From Pogonophryne albipinna (Eukaryota; Chordata; Actinopteri; Perciformes; Artedidraconidae), in NCBI GenBank assembly GCA_028583405.1, contig CM053260.1, positions 16,205,026 through 16,269,025 of the forward strand: a stretch of DNA of 64,000 bases. Reading direction: 5' to 3'. Below are positions 11,226 to 27,900 of the stretch, one piece after another (position 1 is the stretch's first letter; every line of letters starts with the position of its first letter). The notes below the pieces were generated by a model. It was not told the DNA's origin. It ran no database searches and saw only the letters and a list, made by a program, of their open reading frames with translations. The position numbers and the translations under genes are program-made.

Positions 11226-12479
11226 AGTTATTGTGTGTGTGGCAGACGGAGGCATGTAAAAGAACAAATGTTAATCTGTCTCTCTTTCAACAGACGCGTC
11301 CCCTTTCTTTTTTCTTGCTGCCTCTCTATTGAGCTAGCAGGCAGGTTCATTGGCTTTCTCTCCACTGAAGCCGCATTCATAGGCAGCAGTCAGTAATTAG
11401 CTAAAAGTCTTATCGAGGATATCATCAGAGAGCAAGCTGAGCCGTGCTGGCACATCTCCATGTCTCTCTACCTTCGCCGAAACATTCCTCTTCCCCGCCT
11501 GCACTCGGCGAGGTGTCATACAGGGGGTATTTGTTCTGAATAAAGATGTGATGTGGATTAAATACAATCATAAAAGGGGAAAAGAAGCCACGGTGCTGGA
11601 GATGAATCTTAAGAGATGTAATTCATCTAAAAGGTTTTAGTTTATGATGCAGACGAACAGAACACCTCATTAAAGCCGGGAGAGGAGAGAGGACACAGGG
11701 AAATAGATGAAGGGACAATAAAGATGTGCCAGGAAGTGGAATTTACATTGGCCACAGGTGAAACATGGGTTATTTTCAATTAAAATGGACTTAGCAGAAC
11801 AATAAATTTCATTTGCACAAACTCCCAAAGTAAGAGAGGGCCAACTCATCCAGTTTTTCACAGATAGAGGGGAACTGTCAATCTCTTCTTTCCACTAAGT
11901 TCGTCCTTTCATCTCCTCACTCATCCGTTTATCTGCACACACAGCAGTTGCACTTCAGCAGTGGCCAACTTGGCCAAATGGTCGATACGCTGGTCAAGAA
12001 GGGTGGAAGACACACACTGGTATCAGCCGCTCGGCAAGCATTCACATACACAAATACACACACCAGCACACACAAGCCAACTTGAGCACCGATAACCCTG
12101 CTTGTTCCAGAGTGTGTGTGCACATGGGGATAGGAGCATGTAACCAGCTCCAGATTAGCTGGTCTCTCAACACAAATATTTGGCAGCAGGATGAGCTGTC
12201 TCAGGACGCACCAGAACATGAAATTAACCAGGAAAGGTGGAGGTGCCAGCATGAGCTACAGCAGCCCTGCTGAGAGGTGAGGTGTGCTGGGAGAAGGAGG
12301 CGGAGAGGTAAAACTCTGCTGCAGAGCAAGAAAAAAAGGAAGGCAAAAGGACAGAGATGCTACAAAAGTTAGCTCTGCTTGCAGTAAATTCAAGCAATTA
12401 TACTCAATTTTCCTTTAATGAAATTTGGAGATGAAAAATGCAAAAAGTGAGTGTGTGTGTGTGAGAGTGTGTCTTGTGC

Positions 12480-12730
12480 CGAGGCTCCTGCTGTGTCCCA
12501 CCCACTGTGGCTCTAATTGGATCCTTATTACCAGGCCAGCCTCCATCCTAGGAATGATGGATTCATACCACGCAGAATTCCATTAATCATTCCTTATTCA
12601 CAGTCCACTCCGAGGAGAGGGCAAATTCATTTCTTGTCGTGCCGAGCGGCCACCATAATGAATATTCATGAAAGGAAATTTGGGGTCAGGCCTAATAAGG
12701 GAGGTAATTTGTAATTTGCGCTGTTCCCGC
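12480..12730. promoter_or_regulatory. Candidate conserved noncoding element with POU-like palindrome
   Basis: This non-repetitive 250-bp patch lies inside a gene desert. It contains the perfect 12-bp palindrome ATGAATATTCAT (12658-12669), similar in layout to POU-dimer (MORE-type) sites, plus several ATTA cores. Its mixed base composition without simple repeats contrasts with the flanks. Function is inferred only. Confidence 0.25.
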
Positions 12731-13573
12731 TCGGGTCTTGTTCGGCAGGTTAACCTATAGAACAGGCAGGAACAGACACCGGCACAGACACACTGATACT
12801 CACACTTAAACATACTGTATTTTTACTTCAAATCTTGCTGGGTGCCAGCAGGAGTCATGTACATATTCAGTCTCAGATTTTGAGCAGAAACCTAATATTA
12901 TAGCAATATTATGAGGGATTTATGATGAATGTAACCCCCAAAAGGTGCGCCTCTTTTAAGCTTTAAAACCAGAGCTATATTGGTTCTTCCAAAAACCTCA
13001 GATAATGAGCTAAAATTGCTGATGTATTTAAATTGTTTTATCATTTGTTCCTGTGAGCCCCCAACAATTTAAGCCACACTATTCATTTAAGAAAATTGCA
13101 GAAAAAACGGAATCAGTGAATATACTATACTACTGGAGCCCTACAGCTGGAATAAAACAAAGAATGAAAAATGACCTTAATTTTTGCAAAATGGCGGATC
13201 CTCTTTGCCTGACCAAATAAGCCTGTTGACTGTTGAACACTTTGTAAGAAATCTCTTTTAAATAAAACAGCTGCTTTAAGAGAAAAATAACAAGCTCCTC
13301 CGCTCTGCTTTCACATCACAGCACTTCACCCCCAAAAGCATTTTACTATTCCTGAAATTATGCCCACCTGGCATCACTTAAAGTCACTTAATTAATAATT
13401 TATCAATACATTTGAAGTGATTAAAATTCATGACCAGAAAGTGTTTTTAAAATAGTGCCCCTTGTACCCTCAGGGTGTCCAATCAGTGCAATGCGTTCGT
13501 TAGATCAGGAAGGAATAATTAATTGTACCTGAATCTTTAGTGGGGTCAGGCAGTGGGGGCGGGAAGCCTACGG

Positions 13574-13706
<133 letters not shown>

Positions 13707-13828
13707 AGGGAGGGAGGGAGGGTGTTAGTTACAAGCACTCGTTGGTTTTGCACTACAAAACCTTTGTGTGGAGGTGGATCCATTCAAACAGCTACAGTCC
13801 CTCCATTCCACATCTATTTATAATTATA

Positions 13829-18745
<4,917 letters not shown>

Positions 18746-19413
18746 CCCAGCGGCCAGCAGAGGACCATGGAGGGAGGAGAGATAGGGGGCAGGTAGAGGG
18801 AGATGTTGGGGTGAGCGAGGAGGAAGGAGGAGAGAATGAAGCGTAATTTCTCCCCGCTCTGACAGAGGATCCACCCTCAGCTCTGAATGGAGCTTCTTGT
18901 TGAAGATTAAAAAGAAACCTCTGTGATTATTTGACTTTTCCCTCTTATTCGCCCCTCTGTGGGGTACAGTGGTGCACAAGGTACCGTGCCAAACCCACAT
19001 CAAGGTGGTCCAACCATCAGAAAAAGGGGTGATGAGTGTTTCTGTGTGTCTCCCCTCAACCAGCACACTAGGACAGGGCCCAAACTCTCCGTCCGCGTGC
19101 CAACATCTCTTCAATTGCACCTTCATGTTTGATTTGTCTCAACCCTTCCCCTCTCTCGCTCTTACTAAACAGCCACCCAAGTATCTGTGGAAGTGCAAGG
19201 CAGGCACTTCTGCTGCGGTAATAGCAGTGCGTGTATGTGTGTTGGAGGGGGGAGATGGGCGGAAAGGTGGCGATCGGAGTGAGCCATAAGATCTACTCTT
19301 TGCAGCTCTACAGGGATTTATTAGACTGGGGAGTACATTAGCATCATAAAGACCCGAGAGAATGGGCCTGTGGATGGGCTGCAGACACCAGCACTACACT
19401 TTAACATGCTCTG

Positions 19414-19451
<38 letters not shown>

Positions 19452-19912
19452 GTGTGGATGAGGAATACGATTACCCCGATTTAATTTAAGAAAGGCTGTT
19501 AAATGGTTTTATGTATCATCCTGAAGCAGCCCTGGACTAATACATCAGAAGATATGATGGAAAAAAGCCGCAAAAGAGAATAAAATAAGACAAAATAAAG
19601 GCGGCAGGTGAAATGGGAGGGCCGCCATCTCTGAGAAAGTAGGTTTATTTGACCAAATTGGCGCCAATACATTTTATTTGTCAAAATCTTTATAGGCTAC
19701 CTCCACTTGTTCAGGGTTTTTTCTGGGAATTGTTTCCTGCTATGCTGGGATTTTGGGAAAGTGGGTTTAATTCACCAGGGCAAAACATTTGCATTAAAAA
19801 TATGTCGAACAGTTGCTGCTGTTTTCTGCACAAACACATAGGCCTACAGTCCATCCCATATTGCTCGCCATTTCTGAACATGCTCAAATTAGATTGTATT
19901 CTACTTGTTCCT

Positions 19913-19913
<1 letters not shown>

Positions 19914-19953
<40 letters not shown>
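19914..19953. repeat. (AGT)n trinucleotide repeat
   Basis: About 13 tandem AGT units downstream of tfeb. The poly-Tyr frame on the minus strand is an artefact. Confidence 0.95.
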
Positions 19954-20955
19954 AGTAGCAGTCCTTTCTCTCCTCTGCTGTGACAATGATCTCACAAAAG
20001 AGACTTGAAGGAGACACTTCAATAATATAGATCTCTAGTGCTCTCTGGTGGAACTATAATGCAACAACCTTAATTAATCTGCATATGACAAAAATGAACA
20101 AAGACGAGGGGCACAAACACCAATTTAAACAATTTATCCTCAAAAAATGGGTCACTTATATTCACTTTCTGAAATTTGACTAATTGACAGCTCATAATGA
20201 ATCTTTAACTACAAACGCTGAAGGGGCAGATGCAATTTATTTAAATGCATTTGCAATTCTTCACCAAATTTCGTTGTATAATCGCAGTCCTTCCCCCATT
20301 CCTTTAGGAGGACATATTGGTTTGCATTCATTCAAAAGAGACTTTCACTTTCTTTAACAAGTTGTAAACCTAGAATTAAAAATGTTCAGGCTAAAATATT
20401 CCAAATGGAATAATTTGTTGTGCCTGAGATGGTTCACCCCCCAAAAAATAGAAAAACATCCATAAACTAAAAGAAATGATTCTAAAAATAAAATCCAGAT
20501 GTCTACGTTGAAAAATGTAGAAATTAATAAATATGTAGATATTCTTCATTTTAAAGATTAATGGGTGGAAATAGATGTCTTCATCCCAAAAGTCCCCTTC
20601 ACCAGTGTTTGTGCACTGAAGCCTCTACATTCCCACATCACACTTGTGTAACTCTCATACAATGATTGCAAAAACCTCGTTTCAAACTGTACGTTCATCG
20701 TCCTGCACAGTGAATGTCAAGCATCATATCCTAATAACAAGACCAAATGCACATGATTTTGATTGGAAGGAGATATTGTTTTGCACTCCCATTTAATATA
20801 AGGCCACACCCACACACCCACGCAAACAAACACATACGCACAATTCTCAAGTCACATCAATAAAAAAAACGCCAAATGCCAGTGAATGGATTCTGGTAAA
20901 ACATTTTATATTCTCAGTCAAATCAGAACCACTTTTCCCTGTGTATTTTGCTCTG

Positions 20956-20971
20956 CAGCGCCCTCTAGTGG
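20956..20971 (-). promoter_or_regulatory. CTCF-like site
   Basis: The minus strand reads CCACTAGAGGGCGCTG, an excellent match to the vertebrate CTCF core (CCASYAGRKGGC). It lies about 2.5 kb beyond the tfeb stop codon and could mark a domain boundary. A weaker related match lies near 20040-20051. Confidence 0.45.
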
Positions 20972-21102
20972 AAGAGTAGAGGAGGCCTGAGCAGCTCTTT
21001 GGAGTGTTGTCTGGGTGACAGTACAACAACAGTCAAACTGTGGCTGATGGGGAAAAGGCACGACTCTGGCAGACAGGCAGAGACCAATGCAGGGTCGGTG
21101 AT

Positions 21103-21177
21103 GCCACGCCATGGCAACCACGACTCCTCGGCTCAGAGTTTATATGAAGTCAGTAGTCATCCAGTCTCCATGGAAAC
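21103..21177. promoter_or_regulatory. Two RFX X-box-like motifs
   Basis: GCCATGGCAAC (about 21108-21118) and GTCTCCATGGAAAC (21164-21177) both resemble RFX X-box half-site pairs and lie about 50 bp apart. Occupancy cannot be judged from sequence alone. Confidence 0.25.
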
Positions 21178-23470
21178 CAAAGCCAGGCAACAAGGAGGCA
21201 TGGCGAAACCGCCGACCTGCTTCGGTCTGACCAGAACCACTGGTGAATCTTACATTCAAAAAATGAGCAAATTTGAATTCAATCAAACCAAATAATCAAG
21301 TTGGCTCCAAAATTCAAAGTTAAAATAGAGAGAAAAATAAAAACCAAATTATATAAAAATGACATCGTAAATGTACATAATCTCTTAATCTCTCTAAAGT
21401 CAGTTGAAATATGGAAGTTTACAAACCACTCCTGTGTGTGCCTTTACAGTGAGCTTACTGAAAATGGCTCTGAGAAGAAAGGGTAGTTTGGAATAAAATT
21501 GAAATAAAACTAAAACAACAAATACAAGTAAATACATTTAAGTGGCTTAGTGGCATACATCTGAAATAAATCTTATTCCACAATTCTTCCATGTACAAAG
21601 TCAAAACAGTAATATAGTTTCCAGTGCTTTCGTAGATAAAATAAACAACAAACTATAATAAAGAAAACAAACACTTGTTTTAATAAAAAAAAAAAAATCA
21701 CTATTAACTTTTTTTTCTTTCTCTACCGTTTCTACCTTATCAGTACTGATCATAAGCTATATCAAATCAAAGCCAAGCCCCAGGTCCACCAACACAGAGA
21801 TACAACTCAGGTCCACCTCAGCCTCCCCACCATCACTGTGATAGCTAGCCAGTGGGATTACACTTCCCTTTAGGTGGCAGTTTGAGCAGCAGACCTGAGT
21901 TTGACCTCTGCAGCTGGCAGCGTAACTCCTCTCGTCGGGGAGAGACTGAAGCACAGGAGACTTGTTCACATGCTGATTTGAAACAGCCTCAAGGCTGCAC
22001 TGTGTGTATTGTATGTGAGCATGATAATGCATGTTTGTGTACTAGGTGAGCACCTGCACGTTTGTGAACCGTGTGAGAACGTGGATGCATGCAAGTGTGC
22101 GCTGATGCTGCGTTTTAACAGTGAAGATAACACTACTTCTGCAGTCAGCCGAGACAAACTATCTCTTTCTCTTTTCAGTATTAAACCCTGTCACTTTATA
22201 TTTCATTCACCCGGGCTTCTCATGCAAGCTGGGCCCTTCAGAGTCAATTAGTGAGAAAAAAGAGGAAACGTTTATCTCCGGCACCGACCGAGGTATGGAT
22301 GCTACAGTAGCAAACTCTAAAGCATTTACAGGCAACATTAAAGTTAATATTAAATCTAAACCCTGGCCGTGATCCCCAACTTATAAAAACATCTCCTTGA
22401 AGAACAGCAGCTGCAAAAATGAAAAGGCACATTGATAGGGGTTAAGAGCTGGACACCGTTCAGGTTAACATCTGCTTCGGCTTAAATCTGATCCGGTTTG
22501 TGTATTGTGTTACAGTACCTGAGTATTTCGACACCTGACATGCTGCATGAGCATCCACTTTTTTTTTCTACTCTCTGCACAGTAAAGGTCATGACAGTGT
22601 CAAGGCTAAAGGTGTATAACTGGGAGACAGCAGTGTGTGTTAGTGAGAAGACAACAACTACAGCTGGAGGCGGGGTAGGTGCAATAAATTAAAGGGGCTT
22701 TGCTAAAAAAAAAGCTGGATTATATACCTTCTTCTTTGAGTTTTATAATGCTTCCAAATGTGGTCATTGGAGGAATACAATTTAGCTTAGCAGGCTAACA
22801 CAGATCTTTGTCAAACAGCTGGTGCTACAGGCTGAAGCCAACACTGGAATAACAGATTGAGGAAGGGAACATAATAACTTGACTACATCCCCTTCAGATA
22901 AATTATGCATGCAGGACCTTAAAGCTATTTCCATTGTATTCACTATCGCTCATTCAATCATTTATGGTTCCTAAAAGAGGTTGATGTAAGGAGAAAATAA
23001 CTTGTCCTCAGTTGTCCTTGTATCTGATAACTTCAATCTAATTAACTGCTGGTTGTGTCCCCTGTTTAATTATGATTCAGAGCCATCTTTACAGAAACAA
23101 GGTCAAGTGTGCAATTTAACTCCTGACCTGGCAGTGTTGTAAACGCTCTGTTGGGCAACGATTCAAGCTCACAAGCACTGGTGTGTGTGCGCAAACGTTT
23201 ACAGGATACAGATTTTTTTCTTCAAATGAGTGAGGGCTCTGTGCCTTCTTTTGCTCGTGCCGTTAAGGGGAAATAATTGTACCACATCCATGTGTCATGG
23301 ATCATGTTAAAATTGTGTGAAGTGTATAGTTTGTGCCGGGTGAATAATGTCTTGAATGGTGGCTGATTCCTTTCTGTCATACGTGCTGTAAATGTGTCAC
23401 TTTTGATGCCGATTTACATTTTTCTAAAACTTTAGCACGTTTGTGTGAGTTTGTGTGTGTAAGTATGTGT

Positions 23471-23790
23471 CTACAGTATGTCTCCATCCTCTATGCTGAA
23501 GCTGGATCTGCGGCTGGAGTCGACCGAATCTTCCGGGGACATTGCGGAGAGCAGTGGGTCTCCTCCCATAGGGGACAAGGGCTCGTCCATCATCAGGAAG
23601 CCCAGCTCGCCTCTCCTGCCCTGGACGTCCAACCCGCCCAGGTCGCCCAGCCCCGACATGCCATCTGAGAAGCCGGGTATCCCATCACACAAGTCCAGCG
23701 ACTGGGTAAAGTCAAAGGGCTGGGAGCTGCCTACGGCCGGGTACTGGATGGGTGGCTGAGGCTGCTGCAGGTGATGGGGAAGCGGGGGCA

Positions 23791-23842
<52 letters not shown>

Positions 23843-24079
23843 AACCTGGCCCTGGGGGTGAAGGTGGTTCTGTGGGAGGAAGTGGTGCTGCTGGGCCTGG
23901 GGGTGACCCTGGTTCTGGGGCATGTGCTGGGGCTGGTGGTGGGCTTGAGCCATTGTGTGAGCGAGGTTCTCCACGGGGCTGGTCTCTTGTTTTATATAAG
24001 AAGGCATCAGGTCGGTGGGGTTCAGGGCTGATGGAGAGTTGTTGGGCAGGCCATGTAAACGAGCCTGCATCTCCAACTC
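23471..24079 (-). CDS. tfeb: tfeb exon 11 (zipper end, Q/P-rich region, C-terminus)
   Basis: 609 nt including the stop at 23471-23473; the acceptor is CTGTCTGCAG. It encodes [11 protein letters not shown] (zipper end), an HQPQ-rich region, a run of 17 Gln, a Pro-rich stretch, an [12 protein letters not shown] acidic segment, and the serine-rich end [14 protein letters not shown], which in mammals is phosphorylated by AKT/PKC-type kinases. Confidence 0.96.
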
Positions 24080-24902
24080 CTGCAGACAGCGGGCGGAAGG
24101 CAATATCATCAGTATCAACGTAGGTGCTGTGATTGTGTTTCTTTGCATGTGTTTGTGGGTGTGTTACCTGAATGCGTAGCATCATTTGTTTGTTGGCCAT
24201 CTCCATCCTTTTGAAGTTGTTCTCCACCTCTCTGGACCTGTGTGCGTCCTTCTGCATGCGTTTGATGTACTCGACAGACGCCCGCAGTATCGTGCCTTTA
24301 TTCCAGCGCACGTCACTATGCACACAGTAGAGTATACACAGGCCATTTCCATAGATAAGTATCAGGCAGTAACAGATTTCATTCAAGACATTTTATCCAC
24401 ACTGAAAATACAGCATTATAAAAGCAACTCACAGGTCATTGGTTTTGGGGATCATTGTGCCCAGCTCTTTGATACGATCATTGATGTTGAATCTCCTCCT
24501 CCTTTCAACTATCAAGGAAAAAGAAAGAGAGAAATGTAAATACATGATGTAGATAATAGTACAGAGAAATCAAAAACATGACAAAAGTAGAACTTGTTCA
24601 AAGCTGTTTTAACCTATGACACTACAAGATTTGATACTTAAGCGTGTCTCAAATCAACAAATACATGAATTAGGGTTGGTATTGTAGAGTTTATGAGAAA
24701 ATAATAGATCAATGCATTATGGGTATATAAGATAAAAGGTCTAAAAAGGGACAATTGTTTAGGCACACAAACACGGTCACAGGGAATTACACTTAAGTGC
24801 CAGGACAGCAGAAATTACTAGGTTAACCATCCACCCGCTATGTCAGCTAAATCAGTGAGAGGGTTTATAAAACTGTTTTTACAAGAGAGAAAATGATGGT
24901 GC

Positions 24903-24989
<87 letters not shown>

Positions 24990-27900
24990 TTAGGGCATGT
25001 GCAGTTTTGTTAATGAGAAAAAAGCAGGTATATAATTTTAGATTTGGGTAGAGAGCATGCTAGGGAAAGACTTACTCAGATTGTGGTTGTCTTTCTTCTG
25101 TCTCTCCTTGGCCATCGCACGGGATTCTGTGTCTTTGCAAAAACAAAAAGCAATTAACTAGGGGCTAATATTCAACAATTTATCAGTGATCAGTCTTCTA
25201 TATAATCTTCTACTAAAATTATTAGTTTAGAAAGTTTATGTATAACTTTGCCTTTCGCACCTGTCAGTTCTCGTTTGACGGCGAGATTGGCAGGACAGGA
25301 GTTGCTGGTCATAGCAATGGCTGGACCCTTCATTCCCGGCCCTGTATACACATCCAGGTGGCTGCTAGACAGGGGGAGCTGGGGAGGACACACATAATAC
25401 ACAGTTACACATTAACAACAATTATACACATTGAGAAAACCAACAGTCTACATAGTATCTTTTTAAAATCCCTTCATTATGAGAGCTGTGCAGAATGAAT
25501 TAGCCAGTAGAGTGAAAATAAATGCTTTGGTGTCCAAGAACAGAGTAGTTGTGAATGAAAATTCCTCAAAAGCACTCAGTTGATAAATTACTTATGTTTT
25601 AGTTCTGCTCGACTCAAAAGGAAAACCGTAAAAACACTTTAATCCATAAAAGGTTTTTATGATGATCACTTTAAGACATCTTTGCCTGTTCCAAAGTCCA
25701 CAATTTAACAAAATGTCAGATTCCATAAAACTAGAAGGGCACACGGAGGGCACTGAATGTTTTGCAGCGTTGACAAAAGTGAAAAATAATTGATGTATAT
25801 GCTCCAAAGTTAAATGGCTTCCTCTATGGTCCATGCTTTACCGTTGACCAAGTTTCATGAAAATAGGGTATCCTGGAAACAAACCAATAAACCAAACCGA
25901 AAAACCTCCATGGGGAATGAATGTTGAACCTAATCAAAGTCAAATAGTAATTGAAATAGAAAGTTCAGTAGTAACTCAAAATGTGGCTCTAAAAGGACCA
26001 CCTATTTACAGCTCCTTACACCTAGTAAGTATCCTTATAAAGTTAGTGTTAACGTTTAGGGCGATGTAAAGAACAGATAGCAGGAGATAATGCAATAATA
26101 TCACAACTCAGAGCAGCCTGTCAAACACACCCATCTACCTTATCTCTCTTTATGGCTTGATTCTCTCCTTTGCCTCAAGCAGCTCCTAAACTCACACTTG
26201 TCGTGGTCTCCTAACTCTTGAACTTTAGACATTGCATAAAAGCTGAGATTTTGTTTTGCATGGTCTCCTAAAAAGACGTGATTTCCGTTTAATTGTTCCA
26301 TATAGTTTGAGTGCGAAGGACTTTTTATACCTCGTTACAAATCGTGTACTACTCCCTGAAGTGAGGGCAAATGTGAACCCTGCTAATGAGGGCTGGGAGA
26401 TAAAGAACTTGAAGGAGAAGATACGTTATCGGCTGGCTACCGTCTGAGATGTGAGATTAAACACATTCACGTATAAACACACACACCTCCACAGGCTCAC
26501 TTCTGTATGTAAATTATATGCTTCATTAAAAATCTAATCAAGTACAAATCTTCACTCGTGAGGAGGAAATGGGTTTCTTACACATTTGCTAAGTGTAATT
26601 GTATGTTAAGTTGTTTAGATATGAAAACGACATCTTCATTTGTCTTGTTGATTTTCATCATTTTGAATGATATAATACAGTTGGGAAAACCCTGACATAT
26701 TAAACTGCTTCCTACTTAACTTAAACTGTGCATCAAGTCAATAGTCAGATTTGAACACCCCAATGTCTTGTGCTTTATAGAGAAAACACATGTATTCCCA
26801 GCATCCTCCATGCTTCTGCACTGACCTCCCATGTTCCTGGCAGTCTCACTCTCACAATAAGAGACCATCTAACTCAATTGAACAAGCAAGCGTGACTGAG
26901 ACTCAGTATGGCTCAGTTTAACCACCCATACACACTCACACACACTTAGGAGTTGAACTGCTCACTTGTGCCTGGTATTCAGTGGTGTTCCCGGCTTTTA
27001 CTAAACTTTGAGATTCCAAGAATTCCATGGATTTTGCCGCTTTAATCCCCATCAGGATTAGCAGGTGAGTTTTGCTCACTGGTCTGTCAATTGGGAACAA
27101 GGCTCTGAGCTTTGTCTCCAGTATTTTAACACAAAAACACTTTACACAAGAGCAGTGATTATGCTGTGAAAAGGCAGCACTACCAACATATTGATCTGAG
27201 TTTCGAGTTGCTCTCTGACTCTGACTTTACACACTGATCCTCCTCAGGGTTGATCAATCGCCTAATCTAATCAATCAGTGTGATGTTACAAAAACAAAAA
27301 CACATACATAAGCATGCAGACCCAATTCAAAGAATTACTAATAATAACTCATCAAACACAGAGAACATATACGATAAAACTACAGGAGGCTGTTCAGGTT
27401 TCCCTCTCTCTCACACATTCACACACACATAGTTGTGAAGCAGGGAGTTAGATAGACGACCACACAGTGAGCTGAGCCTGCATTAGTTGAACCTGCTAAT
27501 ATGTATACCCTAATTACACGGTTAACCTCAACATGGCGCTTAATATTAAATTGAACGTGCAAGAGTTCTGATTTCAGTCTTGCAGAAACACCCATCACGA
27601 GCATCAAAAACAAAATCGGAAACCTCACCCACCCTACTCCCTTGCTGTGTCTCATTTTATAATCAGGGACCCGAGGCTGAGAGTTAGAGCCCTCACTGCA
27701 TCCTGTGGTTCTCTCAATGGGAAAGATAAACTCGAAACGCACCCAATTCATGTTAAACAGACTGACATACAACTGCGCTTCTGTGTCTTACCAGCTGAAT
27801 CTGTTCTTCAAAAACTTCCACAATGGCATACGTTTTATTCATCTCCTTCATCCTCTACACCTTCCCTCACTAGGCGTTTCTTCTTCTTCTCTCTCAGGCA

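Noticed and set aside
23712..24386. Minus-strand frame rich in Ala and Pro, and plus-strand poly-Leu/poly-Ala frames overlapping tfeb exons
   Set aside because: These are other-frame readings of the tfeb CAG tract and neighbouring exons; the tfeb frame explains the conservation.
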